From assembly GCF_047496725.1 (NCBI RefSeq), contig NC_132971.1, forward strand, positions 6,498,501-6,562,500: DNA of 64,000 nucleotides, read 5' to 3'. The translations under genes and the position numbers were made by a program. Source of the DNA: Anoplolepis gracilipes (taxonomy: Eukaryota; Arthropoda; Insecta; Hymenoptera; Formicidae). Below, piece by piece: positions 12,991-28,074 of this stretch. Within the stretch, counting starts at the first letter, position 1. Every line of letters begins with the position of its first letter. The notes below the pieces were generated by a model. The model worked only from the letters and a program-made list of their open reading frames with translations, had not been told where the DNA came from and did no database searches.

Positions 12991-13290
12991 CCGAGTGAAA
13001 ATTTTATTCCTCAATATTATTTTCTACCTTAATATTTTTACGTCTATCTCTTCTAGTTTTGCGATAGCTTTATAATTTATGTAGGAATCAAGCTCATATT
13101 ATTTGTGTACGTTAAATAGATAGTAACAAGTTTTCACTTTGAAATTTAAAAGAAGAACTTTTGGCAAAAATATAGAAATAAATAGTTTCAAAAAATAATG
13201 TTCCGACTACGTGCTTTACTATAAGTATCAAAATAGATATTAGATTGAAATTTAATGTTGAATGTAAGAAGAAAATTTCAACTCGAGTTT
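12991..13290 (+). mobile_element. Family A MITE-like element, copy A1
   Basis: This is a non-autonomous element with no coding capacity. The left end CCGAGTGAAAATTTT and the right end, read in reverse complement as CTCGAGTTGAAATTTTC, are diverged terminal inverted repeats. The internal core TTTATGTAGGAATCAAG (13076-13092) and the later AACTTTTGGCAAAA block are shared in order with copies at 31634, 38649, 41452, 46251 and 53733. I cannot fix a target-site duplication, so the exact edges are uncertain by a few bases. Confidence 0.7.
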
Positions 13291-13952
13291 CGCGCGATAA
13301 AAACGATCAGCGACAGAGCTTGCGAGGTACAGGGCAAACGAGACACTGGGGGCCACCGGAGAAGCGATCTCGCATTCGGTAGCAGTATATCGGCCATCTC
13401 TCGGACATAAATATGTAACGCACAAACGCATACACATATATCGCGTAGAGGCCACGCTGCGTGCATGCGTGCATACGCCGCGCAGAGGCGTTTCCGTGTG
13501 TATATCGTGTGCATAGGTGTGTTGGCCGGCCAGGAGATAGTCCGAAATAATCCCCGGTGATGGATTACCGCGCCTAAGCGCTAAGTGGAATGAATATAAA
13601 ATTAAATTGTGTTTATTGTCGGGAGTAATTGGCCATCTGTGACTGGTCTCGGCCGTTCTCCCCTTCTCCCCCTTCCCATCCCTTGGACTTCTCTCCCCCT
13701 CGGTCTCTTCAGATTTTTCTCCCGTCTCTCTGTTTATATCCGCCTTCGTTTCACCGAATGCTAATTCATTGAAATCGAAATTGCTCGTTGAATAGATACG
13801 CGTGGTGGTCACGATTGACGGAAAAACGCGCCGTTTAAAAGCCGGTAATGTCGCGTTTTTGAATAATTAATTAGAAACGAATCTTTCTTAAAGAGTGCAA
13901 AATAGTGACATATTTTGAAGGTAAATTAAAAAGAATGTAAAATTTCTCAATC

Positions 13953-13957
13953 ATATA

Positions 13958-14011
<54 letters not shown>
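13953..14011 (+). repeat. (TA)n microsatellite, one G interruption
   Basis: About 59 bp of alternating AT with a single ATG interruption near 13972. It can extrude a cruciform. The neighbouring sequence is AT-rich. Confidence 0.95.
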
Positions 14012-14012
<1 letters not shown>

Positions 14013-14564
14013 CTCTACTTTTACACATACATATACTGCATTAGAGATAATTGATTAATTCAAATGTAATCATTCACACAGCACAAGATAATCTCCAATT
14101 AGACGAATTAGTCGTTTCATATAATAATGCCCTTCATGCATTTAACAAATTATGGGAATTGTCCGATAGGCGAAAAAGGGGCACAGATAATAGTAATGAA
14201 TTAACGAATGTGCGAGGGCATTGTATGGCCGCGACAAAGAACAGTTGGCAGTAAAACAGATCAGATAGAAACTCGTTTGGATCGGCCATGTGTAGGCTGT
14301 GGTATAAACGAATTCTTATCCGAGTTAATTAGTGTCCCTCTGACGGGAACCGTGCTATGGCAAACTAGATGAGTCAAATACCGTTAAAACATTGTGACAC
14401 AGACGTCAGATAATTGCATAATGAGTGCTCGATATTATCCAGGTGTTCCTAACGAATCTGCGCGCAGAGGAGATTGTGAATGCAACAATCGTCGAAAAAA
14501 ATATAAAACTCACCATAGTTGAGTGTACTTCATTATACTTCACATAATTTTACACATCCTTCAC

Positions 14565-14863
14565 GTTTCTTTTCATGTGTATCTAATTAATTAGAAGGGC
14601 GATGGAAATCGTGAGTCGTTAAGGTCGTTGGCAACGAAAACTTTCAAGTCGCAATTTCCATGCCAATCTGAAGTATATATCTTGAATAATATAGTAATAC
14701 TACTTATTAATCAGTATACTAATTAATTAGTATAATAATGCTGACTTATATTCGACATTGGCATAGAAATTGCGGTTTATGCATACGGTTATATTTGAAA
14801 CTTTTCGTTGCTCATAATTTCCATCACGCGTACTAAATTAATTAGATATACATAAAAAGAAAC
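14565..14863. repeat. Long imperfect inverted repeat (299-bp hairpin)
   Basis: The left arm (about 14565-14680) and the right arm (about 14745-14863) are reverse complements over most of their length. Paired blocks include GTTTCTTTTCATGTGTATCT with GTTTCTTTTTATGTATATCT, then TAATTAATT, GATGGAAAT, CAACGAAAA.TTTCAA and GCAATTTC.ATGCCAAT (right arm read in reverse complement). Each arm carries one unmatched insertion of about 15-20 bases. The centre contains a perfect 20-bp palindrome at 14715-14734. It may be a hairpin MITE or fold-back element, or a hairpin-RNA locus that yields small interfering RNAs. There is no protein in it. Confidence 0.8.
14715..14734. other. Perfect 20-bp palindrome at hairpin centre
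   Basis: TATACTAATTAATTAGTATA equals its own reverse complement. It lies between the two arms of the larger inverted repeat and would form the terminal stem. Confidence 0.75.
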
Positions 14864-14922
14864 TTCCACATCCGTTCTTACGCAACTCTGTCTCATTACG
14901 TCAAATACACGAAGCGTCCCTC

Positions 14923-18410
<3,488 letters not shown>

Positions 18411-18462
18411 TTGCTGCTACTCGTAACGTATATCAACAACAAGTAAAAAACAAGGGAAGATG
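18411..18462 (-). CDS. Candidate 52-nt exon with strong splice sites
   Basis: On the minus strand the segment follows a long pyrimidine tract ending TTTTTTTTCGCAG and ends at CAA|GTAAGTATA, which are close to ideal acceptor and donor sequences. Only one frame is open; it reads SSLVFYLLLIYVTSSS, a hydrophobic stretch that could be part of a signal peptide or membrane segment. It could equally be a non-coding exon of a transcript, or a chance pair. No homology is recognised and no partner exons are visible nearby. Confidence 0.2.
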
Positions 18463-19329
18463 CTGCGAAAAAAAATAGAAAATGCTCCACCAAAGAAATT
18501 CTGTTCCACAAAATTGACATTGTGTTCAGACAACGCTTTTGGCTGCGAAATTTTTCAAGTAAATTTTTCCAGTAAAATATTATTTTATAAGTCAATCACA
18601 AAATCAATATTAATAGAACTTTTGACATATTAAAAATACACTTTTGCATTTAACGCGAATTAAGAAGATAAATTGAAAAGATATGTTTGCGTTAATAAAT
18701 ATGACTTAATTTGCCAGGATTTGTAAAGAAAAATTAATTGTTTCGAGAAATTTGAATGTAGAAAAAATAATCTCAAGATGGCAAGTGTCGAATTTTCACG
18801 ACAGATTATTCTGGAAAACAGATGTACGATAGGAGTCATCGAGTTTTACGCAGATTGTTTTGCCTCGAAGGCAACCTTGCTGCGCTAGTTAAATCCATGA
18901 ACACTCGCGTGTGGTATCGACTTCGACAGCCAACTTCTCCCCGGGGTGCAAGTAGGGCTCAAGTTAAACACATGTTGCGCATTACTGGAGGATATTGGGA
19001 GTCGAGTGTATGACACTGGTTGTTTGTCTTCGCGTTATATGCGACTATTTCCGCTCTGTTTCCAGAGAACAAGATTTCTTTCAAAAGACAATCTAATTGA
19101 ATTTTATTTTATTGTTAGCAAATTCGTCCTATATAAATCAAAAGACATACGGAAATATGTAGTTTGTGATATTTCTTATCGTAAGCGCGCGTTTTGCAGG
19201 GCAGTTTACACCTGCGACACGTATACGCACCACGCATCGTACATGTGTGGTTAAAGTAAAAGGGCATGAAATTAAATATCAGATGTTGACAAATTGCGAG
19301 GCGGCGTCGCAGCAACGGATATTAATGAC
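18463..19329. other. Gene-free stretch
   Basis: Mostly AT-rich unique sequence with no repeat of note. The small open frames on both strands overlap one another and carry no known motif. Confidence 0.45.
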
Positions 19330-19385
19330 GCGCGGTAGAAAAAGCGCGTAACCCACACCGTCCCCCTTTTTCCTCGGACTTACAG

Positions 19386-19748
19386 CTGCGGATGAAGAGA
19401 AACGATGCGGTCGTCAACCCCCTTCTTGAGAGAGCCAACTTATTCGTTTCATGTCGACGGTATACGGAAGAGTTCCTAGAACTCTCGCTATCAACTCCGT
19501 CCCGGTTGAATATCAATAACGACGATACACAGAGAGAATGGTCCGGAAGCGGCACAGATGCAATATGTATTCTCGCGACGTATTCATGTAGCAAATACGG
19601 CCGTGTTATGGCTATTGACGTGTTTCGCGGATATTGCACGCTTTATTTATCACGCTTTGGACGAAACGCGGGCGCGTTTCTATTTTCACGCTTAGACTTG
19701 GGCGATAAAGTGCAGTGTTTCGAAGACGAAGACTGTTCGCGAAAATAG
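19386..19748 (+). CDS. Candidate terminal exon or chance ORF (unrecognised)
   Basis: A strong acceptor-like sequence (CCCCCTTTTTCCTCGGACTTACAG, ending at 19385) precedes 120 codons open to a TAA at 19746. The frame begins LRMKRNDAVV and ends CFEDEDCSRK. The frame is open upstream only to about 19330, so it would need a spliced 5' part. No domain or family is recognised, and the opposite strand is also open for 105 codons, which weakens the case. It could be a lineage-specific last exon, part of a non-coding RNA, or chance. Confidence 0.13.
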   Translation: MRMKRNDAVVNPLLERANLFVSCRRYTEEFLELSLSTPSRLNINNDDTQREWSGSGTDAICILATYSCSKYGRVMAIDVFRGYCTLYLSRFGRNAGAFLFSRLDLGDKVQCFEDEDCSRK

Positions 19749-19827
19749 TCGGGACACGCGCGTTTCAACCAACGACATTCCTCCTCGTTTGGGTGGTCCC
19801 GCCTCAAGGTCACGCGAGTCGATACCG

Positions 19828-19851
19828 GCATAGAGTACTTAGGCTCTATGC
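19828..19851. other. Short hairpin
   Basis: GCATAGAG and CTCTATGC flank an 8-base loop. The palindrome TATGCGCATA overlaps its end at 19848-19857. Confidence 0.3.
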
Positions 19852-20355
19852 GCATAGACACGCTTGTCGCGCGGGCACCTCGAAGGGAGAGCTTCGCGGG
19901 AAGAGTGGAGCGAGAAAAAGGCCGACGAAGGGGGCAAACGCGGAGAGGAACGGCGAAGATGGAGGTCGAAAGAAGTCTCCATCAATAACGCACGTCCGCG
20001 CCTCGAGACGTGGAAGACCGCAAGATTAATCACCCTTCTTCTCTCGCTTTCTTGCCTACGTTTATATCCGTACGCACGACAATCGGGAGGAACTCTCCCT
20101 CTTTCTCTGTCTCTCTCTCTCTTTTTCTCTTTAGATACGAGTGCTTCTCTCCCTCCTTTCCTCGAACAACCGTAGTCGCGGACTCTCGTGGGACTTATCT
20201 CCCTTTGTTACCTCTCTCTCTCGCGCCTGCCGATTCTACAGATTCGTCCGCGCGTCCTCTCGCTCCGCATTCTTATTCGAGCGTGTAATGGCCTCGACTG
20301 CGGTGACACTGTGTTTTCGGAACAAGAGAGCCATTCGAATCGCGCGGCCAATTCG

Positions 20356-20381
20356 TTTTTTTTTTTTTTTTTTTTTTTTTT
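20356..20381 (+). repeat. Poly(T)26 run
   Basis: This is the longest pure homopolymer in the window. No retroposon body is recognised at its side. Confidence 0.93.
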
Positions 20382-21526
20382 ACTATGCCGAGAGAAGGGG
20401 ATCGAATGAATCCGCGAATGTTCATTAATAGCTGACGTGAATACCAATCAACCGCTGCTTTACATGACATTTCTTGCTTAATTTCTTTTCTCGATTCACG
20501 GGGCGAAATCATTTCCATTCGAGGCGAGAAATATAATTGATAAGAATAATGGTCACGCTTGCGTGTGTACGAATTGGTTCTTTGATGACGATAGAAACGA
20601 TTCTCTCATCAAAGAGACGAGGTTCTCACTCTCTCGCGACTCTCCTACCGTCTAAGAAACGACGGATGTGCTCTTCCGACGTCGGTTCTCCGAGCGTCGG
20701 ACGATCAAACGAAATCATTGAGTCGCGCTAAAGTGCAACGATATCCTGGTTGAAATTTATGGCCCGCACGATCGTCGTCGTTTCTGCGGCGACGTTGCGG
20801 GGTCAGGTTGGTAAAGTAAATACGCCCTTCTTTTTCCACGGTACTATCCTCCTCGTACACACAAGCCGAGGAGGAGAGTAAATTTATCGGCGCGCCGGGT
20901 ACTGATAGAGACACTCATGAATAGATCCGCGCTTTTCGGGGATCGGTTATATAGAGAGGACGTGGGATATCCACGGGTGAGGTTGATGCTCGTAGAGGCG
21001 GGGAACGGTCGAAGGAGACTACTAGGTCTGCGGTGGTCGACGTACTCGAGAGAGCGCCCGTAGAGAGGGGCAGAGGGGAGAGGGTGGGACCTGCGGTGCG
21101 GCGGAAGGATGGTTTGGCAAGGCCATGAATATTTCGCCAGCGCACTTATTTATGCAATACTTTGCGCTGGCAGCTTTACGGCGGCTCCCTCTGTCTCTTT
21201 CTCTCCCTCCTACACACACAACCGCCGCCGCGCCGCCCGGGCTACCCCCGAGTAGCGCCCGGATAAATACGGCGGCGGTCCGTATACGTCCGATAATATA
21301 TTACGTTTGAGCGTTTTCGAGCTGTTTAGAGGGAATCTACGGTGCCAGCGAGAACGACGGTGCCAGCGGCAAAGAGAGGAGACAGGAGGCGGAAGCATTT
21401 AGCTCGCAGCCGCCGCCGCCACCTCCGCCACCATCCTCGCGTCATCCTCGTTCTCGCCTCTCTGCGCGCCACCCTCCCGAAAACTCGCCTCCACCTATTT
21501 CTACGCTACACCTATCACGACCACCA

Positions 21527-21566
21527 CCACCTACCTACCTACCTATCTACCTACCTACCTATCTAC
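21527..21566 (+). repeat. (CTAC)n tetranucleotide repeat
   Basis: About nine CTAC or CTAT units follow ACC trinucleotides. It is imperfect and short. Confidence 0.8.
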
Positions 21567-21831
21567 CCCCCCGTGCAATAGTTTCCGAATAAATCCCCGA
21601 TTCTCGAACGCGCCGCGCTGCTTTCCTGCTCGGATTTATCCGTTCCCTTCCCCTCTTTCCATCCACCTACAAGCCTGCACCCGCGCGCGGGATGCCCAGG
21701 CATAGGATAGATCGGGTTCTCGGTCTCCCACTTGGCTCCTCTCTCTCTTTCTCTCCCTCTTTATCTCCCATTTACATTATCTCTCCTATTCTTTCCTTCT
21801 CTACGACTAGCGATCGACTGTCCTTTCTTCC

Positions 21832-21837
<6 letters not shown>

Positions 21838-21885
<48 letters not shown>
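21838..21885 (+). repeat. (CT)24 microsatellite
   Basis: This is a pure CT tract within the GC-rich segment. Its minus-strand reading gives Arg-Glu runs. Confidence 0.95.
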
Positions 21886-21889
<4 letters not shown>

Positions 21890-22527
21890 CGCGGCGAGAG
21901 AGGAGGGATGAAGCGAGGAGGATGATACGAAGCAGCCGATAGAGAAGGCCCATAGGAGGGTGGCGGAGGGTTACCTCGTCGGCCATTACTCGAGCTACAA
22001 ACAACCCCTCCGCGAAGCGAGGAGGGCCTTTTGTTGCGGCAATTGGCTAAACGGTCCGCCGAAACAAACGAGCTCCCGCTCCGGAGATATATGTTAAGAT
22101 CTCTTCCGATTTCCCTATGCGTGCCTCGCACGAAAATGCACCGGGGACTGGGATATTACGGCGTGTATAGAGAAATGCAAACTGTTCTCGACATGAATAT
22201 CCGCGATACACAGGTCACAATGTGAGTGACACGCCAGTGGAAAGCTGGACATGCGACATCAACGATGATGAGGACGATGATCGTCGCACCCGTTATTCAC
22301 CGATCCTCGTCTCATCTACAGTCGCAACTTTCAACAGCGCGAGCGAAAAGCCGGGGCTGTTAAAGGGTGAGGGAGGAGGGAGACGAGAGGTGTGCGCGCC
22401 GCGCGCGCCGTTGTGATTGACAGGAGGCAATATGGCTGTGCGAAGGCTCCCTTTTGCTCTTTGTCGGCCGCGTTACGCAAGCTGTTGCACCCGCATCTGC
22501 GCATTCATGCAAAGTCAAACCGTCCGC

Positions 22528-22585
22528 CCGTCCACTCTCGTCCATCCGTCCGCACGTCCGTCCGTCCGCCGTCCGTCCGTACGTC
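22528..22585 (+). repeat. Degenerate GTCC/CGTC repeat
   Basis: GTCC units alternate with CGTC and CATC variants. This makes an approximate tetranucleotide repeat rich in CpG. Confidence 0.75.
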
Positions 22586-22622
22586 TCTCGTCTCCGATAA
22601 TCGCTCTCGCACCGTTCACCGG

Positions 22623-22672
22623 GCTGCTGCTGCTGCTGCTGCTGCCGCTGCCGCTGCCGCTGCCGCTGCTGC
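22623..22672 (+). repeat. CTG / CCG trinucleotide array
   Basis: About seven CTG units are followed by alternating GCTGCC hexanucleotides. Depending on frame it encodes Leu, Ala or (minus strand) Gln/Arg runs. Poly-Gln or poly-Ala runs do occur in insect transcription factors, but here all three frames are open across it and no flanking domain is seen. Confidence 0.85.
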
Positions 22673-22979
22673 ATTTTTTCGTTCACTCTCGGAGCGCGGC
22701 AGAGTATCGATTCCCCGGGGTTACAAGCCGGCTTCAAAGGTATATCGGCCGGCCTGGAATACTTCTGAGCCGGCTTGATATTGAAATACTACCGAACACT
22801 ATCGAAACACCATCGACTGCTATGGAAATAACGATAAGCGAAAAGGGACAGATCCTGCGGGGACGCGATGAAAAAAAAAAAGAGGAGGAAAAAAAATTGC
22901 GCTGCCCCGTTTTTTGCCGAGTTGGTGCAAGTGAAATGGATCGACGCGCGGATGGCCGGCGGGTGCAAAAGCGTTTATA

Positions 22980-23002
22980 TTTTTTTTTCTTTTTTTTTTT
23001 TT
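22980..23002 (+). repeat. Poly(T) run with one C
   Basis: Nine and twelve T residues are separated by a single C. It is a homopolymer tract. Confidence 0.85.
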
Positions 23003-23586
23003 CAAAGTACGAAACTTTACTTTACGCGGGGCGAAACACTATAGACGGACGGCGCTCGCGCGTCGTTTATCGTGATGCTCGAGTCCATTCGACTTTTTAG
23101 GGGAGAAAACATTGCGTGTATAATAAGCGCGACATGTCTCTCGATCTGTTGGATAAATATAAATGCCCCGATTATATCAGAATAATCGTTTATTTTCATT
23201 TCACTCTCATTTTCACATTTTACTTTTATATTTTCTTCACACTGTTGTTGCCGCGAGATATATCTGGAAGTAAAAGCGTAATAAGTTCACGCTTTCAAAT
23301 TACAATGATAGATCATTTTGATATACGAGGTAAAAGTTTACCTCTCTTACACGACGCGGATCGAATATATGTGGCTGGAATATCTCTTTCGACGATGAAA
23401 TCACGCCAATCGGATATGCAACGGCCGTTATTCTTGGCAACATTGGATTCTCGCAGATGTACGAGAGAGGACTGATTCACTCGTCTCTTCGCCGTGGCCA
23501 TGCAGATGCGGATGTTTCCATTTTCCGAGTTGCGGATTCCGGAGTGACGAGACATGTGAGCGAATGAGAGTAAAAAAAAGAGAGAG

Positions 23587-23590
<4 letters not shown>

Positions 23591-23629
<39 letters not shown>
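23591..23629 (+). repeat. (AG)n microsatellite
   Basis: About 19 pure AG units, preceded by AAAAGAGAGAAAA. Confidence 0.94.
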
Positions 23630-23631
<2 letters not shown>

Positions 23632-24059
23632 ATTGCAGGTCGTACGAGATGACGAGGATAAGAAAGGTTGTTGGAGCCACTGACGAGGAGACGGACTTTA
23701 GAATTATTGTGAAAAGAAGGCAGCGTCGATTGACTGACATCTCTATAGAGCCGCCATAAAGGTATACTAAAGTGGAATGAGCACAAGAGGGCCGCTCGTA
23801 ACTCGCAAATAAATGCGATTTGAGGTAGAACGGAGGGAGGCAGCGGCAATAGAGAGATCTATTCACAAGGTCGGTCGAGTTCCAACGACCGGGGAGGAAA
23901 TATTCACAGTGAGAAAATGCCACCCACACTGCCACGCTACTCTCGTCCCACTTCGATGAATGGAGACGTTTCTTAGAATGGCATGCGACAGAATTTCCGG
24001 ATTTTCTCCTTTAACTATATGATAATTTTTTTCGACGTCGTTATCAAAAAATCCCCCGA

Positions 24060-24370
24060 TCGACATTTCATATTTATATTGTGTCTTATTAATACATTAT
24101 TATTTAAAGAAATATACAACGATATTAAATCTACCGTGTTCGCATTTTGAATTAATTTAATGTAATTATATTTCACGTAATTACTATATATAACTATTAT
24201 ACAATATAATTACTATATAATTACTATGTAATTATTATATAATATATAATATCTTTTTTTAAATACATAATTATTATATATTATAATTAATAAATTATAA
24301 TGTGTAAAAATATATAATATATATTTTTTCAACATGTCAAATATTACAAATTGAAATAATTTGTATTCAC
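24060..24370. repeat. AT-rich block with reiterated AATTACTATATAA words
   Basis: Very low G+C with loosely repeated ATAATTACTATATAA-like words between about 24170 and 24300. It is a degenerate tandem or slippage region. No open frame or element end is seen. Confidence 0.5.
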
Positions 24371-24674
24371 ACATTCGCTATTTAATCTCTGGTAATTTAA
24401 TACAAGATTAACAAAATCGTCGTGCGATATAGTTTTGAAACAGCAAGCTTCCTCTTCTGAAATTGACCGCCCGTTGCTGGGATCTCGTTAACGTTCGGGC
24501 GAGAATGTAGAATTAATTAATTGCGCGACGCTACGCGTAGTCTGTCTGGAGAACGGTAGGTGGTAATGAATGAAGGCGTTACAGGTATCCCGGACACGCT
24601 TGTAATCGTTAAACGGTAATCGCCGCGGAACCGTTGGAACGAAATAAGATGTCATGAGAGCAGGTGGTCCTCTA

Positions 24675-24676
<2 letters not shown>

Positions 24677-24706
<30 letters not shown>
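24677..24706 (+). repeat. (CT)15 microsatellite
   Basis: A pure CT run followed by TTTCTCTCTTTTC. Confidence 0.93.
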
Positions 24707-24714
<8 letters not shown>

Positions 24715-27700
24715 TTTCACGCATACACGTGTATCCGTAAATACTTATGTATTCGTCCGTCCTTCGTGCTCGCGACTCGCCGTGACGTTTCACTTTTCTC
24801 GGTCGGATCCATTATTACGTATATGCTTATACGCATGCACTCCGTTGCAATATCTTCTTCCTTCACCTTCTTCTCTTTCTCCTTTCTCTCTTTTCTTCCT
24901 TTCGTCCACAAATGAAAATGTTTGGCCAGAGTCTCCGCGCACACAATCGGAGAGTCCGACACAAATATTTTCTGTGAGCGCTGAATCGCGCGCTATTACG
25001 ATGGGCTCCCATAAATCATGACGCTCAGGGTGGTCAGGTTCCATGGCCGGTTTCACGACGTTGCTCTCTGTTCGCGTTGCGAAACGCGATTTTTACGAAT
25101 ATAGGCTTTATTAAATATGTACAACTTGCATCGGCATTTGGAAATTGTGAAATACTGTAATAATATAATTGATGACATAATCGAATTACATAAAGCTTAT
25201 AATGGATAGTAAAAAAATACTCCTAATAGATTAAAATAGATGAAACTTAAAATTCGCGTTGTGAAAAAAGATGTGAAAATATAATACTCAAAGTAAAAGG
25301 TAAAAAGTTTTTTAGAATATAATCAAAAGAGAAAATACATAATATATGTATATAAAAAAAGCAAATAAGCCAGTGTAGTAGACAAGATACAACAAATTCT
25401 TTCATTATAGTTAGTGTAAGTCAAATATATGTATAACCATAAAAAATCACTTTTGATAAATAACGTATTAAATATTTTTTTTATCCATTTTTTAATCATC
25501 ATTAATAATGCAATATAAACATTAGACTGAAAAAATAGTCAACCAGTAAAAAATCTAAATAATGTTGCAAAACTTACATTGTTCTTTTTGCTTATAATAA
25601 TCGTCAATGAGATGACAGAAAAAATAATCTCTCATGCCTTTTGAAGACTACTATCCAATGAAAAAGAAAAAGAGAAAATTCAATTCCATCGTTTCAAAGA
25701 TGTGTTTCTCAGCTAATTTGAAACTAGAATGCAAGAAGTTTCTGCAGAAAAGGCTCCATGTCACATGTACAAACTTACAAAGCTCTGTTGAAGAATAGCA
25801 ATAAAAGGCAATAAGAGAAATCAAAAATATAAATTCGAAAGTACAAGTTATTACATAAGCACGTCAAATCAATAAGAATGAAAAAACCGAGACAGTGAAA
25901 CATTATATCGTGCTGTTGACAATGTTCAGCTTGAAAATTCGTATTAAATCTAGACGGGATTATATGTCAATCTTTTGATCGTCATAGTAACGATAGCGAC
26001 CACTTTCAGTAGAACGGCCTCGAGAACAATTTAACTTTACGAGAACGACATGAGTCGAATTACATCGAGAATACCTCGCAGAACCGCGAGCGCGAAATCT
26101 AATGGAAGCGGAAACTGAAACGGTTATTCTCCAAAAAGCTTTTAACATTTCGCCAAGTATTAAGAGGTCGGATGATTTGAACGAGAAAATCACGCACGAA
26201 ACTTGACTTTCTAGTTAAAAAAAGGACGTATCTTACATTGTAGGTCTCTCTATCGTGTCTCACAATCGATCATTATCGATAGTTTATTCACGATCCAGAT
26301 AAAACCAACATTGCGTTATGAGAAGATCTTAAACGAAAACACCGTGAAAAACGTCCAAAGGAAAATCTTTTCCGCTTCGAGGCGTCAACAAAAAAGGATT
26401 CGATTCTCCCTCTTACGCGCATATAATTCAGATCGCTTCCTCGACACGGGTGAATCCCGGGTGGCAGAAGGAGTCATCATCGTTCACCGGCCTCCCGCTC
26501 GGAAACGTTTACGCCGTGTACTGTTCGCCAACAAAGGATCTCATTGTGGTAACGGTCACAACAGATCGTCCCCCGCTGTCACGTCGCATTCAACATCGTC
26601 ACGAAGCTGGTAGGGAAACGTGGCTTTTACGGGCAATTATTTCTTCCCGCTGCAACGCGCGCGATTACGCCGTGTGACCTCGAATCTATCCCGTAGTCGT
26701 AGCTTGTAAGCAATGACTCTGCCACAAACGCGACGACGGGGGGAGATGCACTCGTGCTGAGAATATTGTGCTGTTACCTGCTCACTCTCCTCGATTTTCA
26801 AAAGTGGGGAATCCGATTTTATGATCGCTCGTATCCTTTACATAACAAATAGCAAGTTAGTGACAACAATACAATCCCGCAGTGAACTATATGTAACAAG
26901 TATATAGCGTGTATGTATATAAAGTGTATATAGAGGTGTGAAAGTTGTTAGACTAAAATGAAAAACAAAGACAATTTTTTGTACATTATTTTTAAAAATT
27001 ACCGATACTATTACAAGTAATTTTATATTATTCCGTTTTAATTGGTAAAACGAGTTATTTTGTACAAAAGTATAAAATAACATTTTTTACTAATTAAAAG
27101 AGAAAACATAATATGTATTTACAAGAAGATTTTATTATATATTTTAATATATTTTCTCAGAGATAAAAATTTGAATTTAGCTGGAAAAATATTAAAATAT
27201 AATATTATCATGGCCAGATAGATAACTTAGTTAGACATGCATCTGCATATATTCTTTTATTTTAATTTTATTATGTATATTTTTTATACATTATTATTTA
27301 CGCCAAATTTAATTTATTGTATTTATCAAAAGTGTTTCTTGACCTCCCTTAAAAGTTAAATAGCTTTTACAGTCGAGTTCGACGCACGTGCTTTCTCTCG
27401 GTTCAGCGTCGCGCGAAACGGTAGACTGTTCTTACCTACACGGATAGGATCCAGCCATCTGTCAAAAAGTCAAAATATACGAAGGGTCCGCCATTGTGCC
27501 GTGGGATCCTGCGGGATTGCTACTTAGTGTTCTCCTATATACCCGGTGTCGGCTATTATGAGCCCGAACGTAGCTCGCCTGTTTTGTAGAACATCTGTAT
27601 CCCGTGATATCCTACTGATTTCTATGTCCCTTCATCTCGTCCAAGAGATATAGGAAGGGAGGGAGGAAAATGGGAGCTCTCAGGCGCGGAATCAGCATGC

Positions 27701-28053
27701 CGGAATATATCGCCTATATCTGGTTAGCCGGGCTTGACTTGCACGCATCAATATACCGCGCCGTACAATGGCACACGAGATGCGTCACGATCTCGGCGTT
27801 GGATACGCCGGAAAAGTCGCCAGGAAACGTGTACAGGAATCGCATTGTGCCTCGACAAATCGGGGCACCGTCGTCACACGAGTTTTCTTCACACTCGCCA
27901 TACATCGCCTATACAAGGCCGATTTTACGGCGACAATTTTACGCGTGTTCTTACAAACGAAAGTTACCTCGCAGCGAATCGCACACACGTTGAAAATAGC
28001 CCCAGAGTATCTCGAAATTCGGCGATGACAAGCATTTATACGCGATCAAAATG

Positions 28054-28074
28054 TTTTTTTTTTTTTTTTTTTTT
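28054..28074 (+). repeat. Poly(T)21 run
   Basis: A pure homopolymer, followed by CACTCTTC. Confidence 0.92.

Larger units (their letters stand above)
19700..22800. other. GC/CpG-rich segment, possible promoter or 5' exon region
   Basis: This is the richest stretch for G+C and CpG in the window, with CCGCCGCC words near 21405-21425, a CTG/CCG trinucleotide array at 22623-22672, and GTCC and CTAC tetranucleotide arrays. Developmental genes of insects often have such repeats in or near first exons. I cannot identify a TATA box, initiator or start codon that decides a gene, so this is context only. Confidence 0.25.

Noticed and set aside
13252..13812. 186-codon open frame, minus strand
   Set aside because: No recognised motif, and its 3' end overlaps the end of element A1, so it is likely chance.
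22417..23100. 227-codon open frame, plus strand
   Set aside because: It runs through GTCC, CTG/CCG and poly-T/poly-A simple sequence. All three frames are open over the trinucleotide array and no domain is seen.
23313..23849. 178-codon open frame, minus strand
   Set aside because: It contains the (AG) tract as a Ser-Leu run, and the remainder matches nothing known.
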